NCBI GenBank assembly: GCA_004794655.1
Contig: SMMW01000619.1
Coordinates: 3,403,001 to 3,467,000, forward strand
DNA from: Marisa cornuarietis
Taxonomy: Eukaryota; Mollusca; Gastropoda; Architaenioglossa; Ampullariidae
Reading direction: 5' to 3'
DNA length: 64,000 nucleotides
Translations under genes and position numbers: made by a program
The notes under the pieces: generated by a model
Database searches by the model: none
Told to the model about the DNA's origin: nothing
Seen by the model: the letters and a program-made list of their open reading frames with translations, nothing else
Part shown: piece by piece, positions 59,285 to 64,000 of the stretch
Position numbering within the stretch: position 1 is the first letter of the stretch
How the letters are laid out: each line of letters starts with the position of its first letter

Positions 59285-60110
59285 ATATTACAGTGGTCAT
59301 CTCTTGTAGGAAGAAGAGGGACAATCGAGCTGGTGTGATGCTTACAGTAGTAATAACATTACTAGTAACTGACAATGTTCATGACAATGTAGAGGGCTGA
59401 AAAAGAAGGAGATGTATATTCGTTGTATCGTAATCTTGTACCTAACAAGATTTATAAGTGTAGTTAAATTATATTTCCTGTCAAAATATGCTGTTTTTTG
59501 CGTTGAAGAGTTTAGAATTGAGTATTAGCAGAGAACTTTGATTTATCTGGCTGGTGTCGTGGCATCATTATGAAAACAGAAGCCATTCCCCCTGCTTGGA
59601 GAACATGTGCAAGCAAGCTGCCTCTGAAACAAGTCTCATCCTTTGCATAATTTATCCAGAACGAGCTTTGAACTGGCCTTGATTATTTAGTCAGGTCAAG
59701 GGATATAGCAAATTAAAACGTTTGGGTGAAAATGCGATAGCAAGCGTAGCATGCTGGAGTGTCTGATCTACGACAGAAAACATAGCCTTATCCGGGTACT
59801 TGCAGTGGATCTTCCTCTGGCATATATTTCTTCCAGGAGACAGGAGAACTCTTGCTTTTGACATAAAATAATGTTTAGGTTTTTATGTGATATTATTTGT
59901 AAGTAGTGTTTATTTGGGACCACCGTAGTGAGTTTTCTGGCCGCCTTCAACTTTGACTTCTTCTTTTTATTTGTTTCAAGTTTTGCCTACCCGGTATCTG
60001 CCCATATGTTACGATATGACCAAACAGTTGTTTGAGGGATCATTCTGACAATATTTTGGCAATATTCTGACAACCAGCTGAGAAGAAAATCTTCACGGTC
60101 TTGTGGTAAA
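59285..60110 (+). repeat. R1 tail joined to R3, copy 4
   Basis: The R1 tail (ttacagtggtcatctc to cttgtacctaacaagat) is followed at 59745 by R3 landmarks (gagtgtctgatctacgac, gccttatccggg, ttgacataaaat, ggaccaccgtagtgagttttctgg, gcctacccggtatctg). The order is the same as at 41860-42240, which suggests R1 and R3 are parts of one longer element. Confidence 0.6.
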
Positions 60111-60129
60111 CTCTGACTTGTTCCTCGTC

Positions 60130-60805
60130 TATGGACACTTAATCCCCAGACACGTAATCCCGGACAACTAATCCCCTAAGCTTTTAATCCCCATACACTT
60201 AATCCTCAAAATGAAATTTCAACTCAAAACATTTTGAAGTGAATGAAAAATTTAATTTAATTTCAAATAATTACTTTCATGTAAACATCAAAATAAGTTT
60301 GACAATTAAAATAATACCTAACTTCAACATCTATAGCATTAGTTAATATCTCCTGGAGGTTAATCTCTCCTGGCGCATGACTGTAGAACAGATGCCTTGT
60401 GTAGCTGACAATGCTTACGTAGACCATCAAGGACTGTCCACATTGCTGGATGGTGACAGGAGAAGAGAGATTGGAGGGCGTGATGCCGACGCTCCACAGT
60501 GTTGTTTGCTCAAGCAACACCTCCGTTCTTCCACCCCAAACAACACCTCTATCCTAGCACATACGCCCTCCTTTCTTGCATAAAGGGCCTCAGGCTTGTC
60601 AGCAAGCCACCCTAGACTCTAATTAGGACGATTGTTACATCTCATTAGAGTTACCACGCGACACATTTCTCTTACGGTTATAATATTTTTAAGTTCACAA
60701 AATATCAGTTTTGAGTGTTGTATCGCGATTTGAGGATTTTTGAGGATTAAATGTCTGGGGATTAAATGGCTAGGGATTAAATGTCTGGGGGATTAAGTGT
60801 CCGGT
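60130..60805. mobile_element. Non-autonomous element with TAATCCC terminal inverted repeats
   Basis: The left end (60133-60215) carries ggacacttaatccccagac and further variants of the taatccc unit. The right end (about 60730-60800) carries the reverse complement in four similar units, finishing gggggattaagtgtcc. The ends are therefore inverted and internally repetitive. The interior has short frames on both strands without a recognisable transposase. Target-site duplication is not clear. Confidence 0.75.
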
Positions 60806-60924
60806 CACCTATTCCCCCCACTCTCCTTTGCCGTCGCTCGTCTAACGAACAAGCCCTCCTAGTTGCTGACAGCCCAGCAAACAAGTGCTACGCTGCTTAA
60901 ACTTGCTTTTACTAAAAATAAAAC

Positions 60925-63900
60925 AAGACAATAGGAAATGATTATGTCATAGCTGCTGGAGATTGGAACTGCCCACTAAATAGATAACTAGATGTTAGGA
61001 ATTATACCAGCAACAACAGCCGGCCCCGTACTCGCAAGAGAATTACAGACGCCATGGTAAAATTAGATTTTGTAGATATATGGAGGGAATTATATCCAGA
61101 TAAACGGGCCTATACTTGGCGCAAATTTAACACTTGGAAACAAGGTCGTCTAGATTATTTCTTAATTTCCACCGAACTATACAACATAGTAGCTGGATGC
61201 TCCATTAATCCAGGATATAGAACAGACCACTCTTTAGTTTTATTAACATTGACAAAACAACAGTTCATACGACATAAACCTTTTTGGAAATTTAATAACT
61301 CTTTGTTAAAAGACAAGAATTTTATAGAGTTAATTAAAAATGTAATATTAGAGGTAAAAAGACAGTATGCCCTTCCAGTGTACAACTTTGAGAAAATTGG
61401 AGAAATACCACTGGAAGAAATCAAGTTTATTATTTCTGACCAGCTTTTCCTTGAGACCCTGTTAATGGAGATTAGGGGCAAAACTATCTCATATGCATCA
61501 TTCAGGAAGAAGAAATGAGAACAGAACAACAACTGTTAAGTAATATAGCAAGTTTGGAAAACAAAGCCTCGGAATCTAATTTAACTGAAATTGAAAACTT
61601 AAGAAATGAGTTGCAAGAACTAAGAAACAAAAGGATGGAAGGTGTGGCTGTGAGATCCAGAGTAAAATGGGTCCTAGAAGGAGAAAAAACTACCAAGTAT
61701 TTTTGCAATATGGAGAATAGAAACTTTGTGAATAAATCCATGGGATACTTGGATAAGGGAAATGGTAATATTATTATAGATCAGGATGAAATCCTAAGGG
61801 AGGTCCAACACTTTTATGAAGAACTGTATAAATTCCGACCAGTAGACAATGTGAAACTATGTAGCCTGCTATACGATGTCCCCATGTTAACCATTGAGAA
61901 CTCAGAATCTTTGGAGGGCCCTATTACATTGCAGGAGGCGGGTTCAGCACTAAAGAATATGAAAAACAACAAAAGCCCTGGCCCAGATGGTTTTACTGTT
62001 GAATTCTTTAAATTTTTCTTTGTGGACATTGGAACCTTTCTTGTAAGGTCATATAATGAAGGCTTTGAAAAAGGTCAGCTATCAGTCTCGCAAAGGCAAG
62101 GCATAATTACTTGTTTACCAAAAGATCAGAAACCAAAACAGTTTATTCAAAATTGGAGGCCAATTTCTCTGTTGAATGTAGCCTACAAGATTGCATCAGC
62201 ATGTATTGCTAAACGATTGCAACATGTGCTACCTTTGGTTATTGACGAATGTCAGAGAGGATTTATGAAAGGTAGATATATGGGAGACAATATTCGGATG
62301 ATCTATGATGTACTTTACACAAGTTAACAAGATCCCTGGACTACTGCTAACTGTAGACTTTGAGAAAGCGTTCGATTCTGTGTCCTGGTCATTTATTGAA
62401 AGATCTCTCAAGTTGTTTGGCTCCCCAGAGTCTATCATAAAATGGTTTGTCACACTGTATAATAATACATCCTCCTGTATATATTTGAACGGGCAATACT
62501 CAGGTTGGTTTGGCTTAAAAAGAGGCTGCAGGCAAGGGGATCCAATTTCACCTTATTTATACTTAATCTGTGCTGAGGTACTGTCACTAATGATAAGGAA
62601 AAATAATAGTATAAAGGGAATAAAGTTAAAGGAGGAAGAAGTGCTATTGGCTTTGTTCGCAGATGATACTACGTGTTTTGTAGATGGTAGTGAAAAATCT
62701 TTTAATGAAGCGGTTAACACGCTAGATAAATTTGCCGACATCTCAGGATTAAAAGTTAACAATGACAAGACTCAAGTAGCTTGGATAGGTAGTATGAAAA
62801 ATAGCCATATTAAATATATGAGAGACAGGAATTTCCAGTGGGACCCGGGAATCTTTAAAATTCTGGGTATTAAATTCTCTGTAAACATGGAGGAAATTGT
62901 TACTTTAAATTTTACGGACAAAATACAGGAAATGGAAAGAACCCTACAATGTTGGGAAAAGAGGTATTTAACACCCCTGGGGAAAATAACAGTAGTGAAA
63001 TCCCTAGTAGTAGCTAAAATAGTTCACCTGTTAACTACCTTACCTGATCCCCCCCTGGAAGTGATACAAAGAATTGATAAGAAATTATTTTCCTTTGTTT
63101 GGAATGGAAAACCTGCAAAAATCAAAAGAGCGGTAAGTTGTAAACCATATCGGGAAGGAGGACTAAAAATGTTAGATCTTAACTCTTTCATAGCCACACT
63201 CAAAATTAGCTGGCTAAGACGGCTGAAACTTAAAAATGGGAGTCTTACGAGCTTGATGTCAACTATTTCTCCTGAAATAGTGAAACTTGATTCTTATGGT
63301 AGTGAATATGCCTATTTGGCATTGAAAAAAATTCAAAATCCATTCTGGCAAGATGTGATGAGGCATTATAAAAAAGTTTATTAGCAAATGTATTCCAACA
63401 TGCAGTGAGGAATTTCTAGGGGAACCCATCCACTTTAATGGTAATATTTTTAGAGACAGAAAAGTTATATATATATTAAGAAATGGATGGATGCAAAAGT
63501 CATAAAAATAGGGGACCTCACTAATGTCAATGGTACATTTCTGAATCTTGATGAATTCTATGTTAAGTACCCTGCCTTAATTAGCACAGACTCCTTAACC
63601 TACATGGGTTTGATACAATCTATAAAACAATATCAAACCAAATGTAATTGTCAGTTAGTCTCTAAGAATGAACATGTTAATAGGGGATGGGCTATTATTA
63701 GAAAAGGAAATAAGGAGGTTTCAAAAATTATCCTAGGCAATAAAACGTATCCAACTGCACTTAGAAAATGGGAGGCTGAATTTAAGGACTGTGACTGGGC
63801 TGATATATTTCAAAAGCCCTTCTTTACCACTATGGATACCCAATTGAGATGGTTTCAGCTACAACTTTTACACCGGATCTTACCCACAAACTCTTTTCTT

Positions 63901-64000
63901 TTTAAATGTAAGCTCATTACATCTCCTTCTTGTTGTTTTTGTAAACAAGACAGAGAAACCATTGAACATACATTCTGGCATTGTCCACTAAGCAAAACCT
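60925..64000 (+). mobile_element. Tx1/L1-type LINE ORF2, 5'-truncated, runs off the window
   Basis: The APE endonuclease remainder reads VIAAGDWNCPLN, a stop, then RLDYFLISTELYNI and YRTDHSLVLL. After a slip at 61515 come the linker and RT entry (NNKSPGPDGFTVEFFK, NWRPISLLNVAYKI), and after a slip near 62310 the RT core (LLTVDFEKAFDSVSWSFI, LKRGCRQGDPISPYLYL, LFADDTTCFVDG). The frame stops at 63384 and shifts again near 63470, continuing to a zinc-finger-like CCFCKQDRETIEHTFWHC near 63930. The C-terminal domain order and motifs fit the Tx1/L1 group. There are few disruptions over 3 kb, so the copy is younger than the other LINEs here but not active as read. Confidence 0.88.

Overview
The window is animal nuclear DNA. 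It is AT-rich, with long introns using gt...ag junctions, many microsatellites, tRNA-derived SINE-like repeats and several kinds of non-LTR retrotransposon. The retrotransposons and the EB-module-type cysteine exons suggest a lophotrochozoan, most likely a mollusc, but the species cannot be named from sequence alone. No prokaryotic gene, rRNA gene, CRISPR array or functional tRNA gene was seen.

The host genes are a + strand family of small secreted, probably GPI-anchored proteins built from short exons. Every recognised internal exon starts and ends in phase 1, so the parts are interchangeable without breaking frame. Three complete genes can be assembled by hand: A (17835-20644, 128 aa), B (42407-46986, 210 aa) and C (56336-58496, 124 aa). 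Each has a TATA box, a signal-peptide exon, a 33-nt second exon, and a last exon with a low-complexity stalk (Gly/Ser/Thr in A and B, QNGG repeats in C) followed by a conserved Ser-Cys-Gly-Ile and a hydrophobic tail. In all three the joined exon lengths are divisible by three.

Between A and B lies a second gene form: three six-cysteine (EB/EGF-like) exons of exactly 120 nt (27648, 30938, 31288) followed by a different hydrophobic-tail terminal exon (32780-32889). A paralogous terminal exon lies at 8418-8512. A short half-domain exon is at 40053, and decayed cysteine exons are at 5593, 15006, 22452, 24559, 48711 and 50793. No separate signal exon was found for the EB gene, so sharing gene A's first exons is a testable possibility.

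The region is a tandem segmental duplication. Unit 1 (about 8.4-27.3 kb) and unit 2 (about 32.8-53.9 kb) share terminal exons, intergenic blocks, genes A/B, relic cysteine exons and a retrotransposon fragment in the same order and orientation. Later changes include a 2.4-kb LINE in unit 1, and a 1.77-kb intronic replacement and a small terminal-inverted-repeat element in unit 2. Gene C is a third, older relative.

Layout: 0-5 kb holds repeats, a CR1-like LINE 3' end and little else; 5-8.5 kb a decayed EB exon and a terminal exon; 12.5-14.9 kb a dead LINE; 16.3-27.3 kb unit 1 with gene A; 27.6-32.9 kb the EB gene with a decayed LINE in its first intron; 32.8-53.9 kb unit 2 with gene B; 56.3-58.5 kb gene C; 60.1-60.8 kb an element with TAATCCC terminal inverted repeats; 60.9-64 kb a relatively young Tx1/L1-type LINE that runs off the window end. 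All exon models are manual and have no transcript support.
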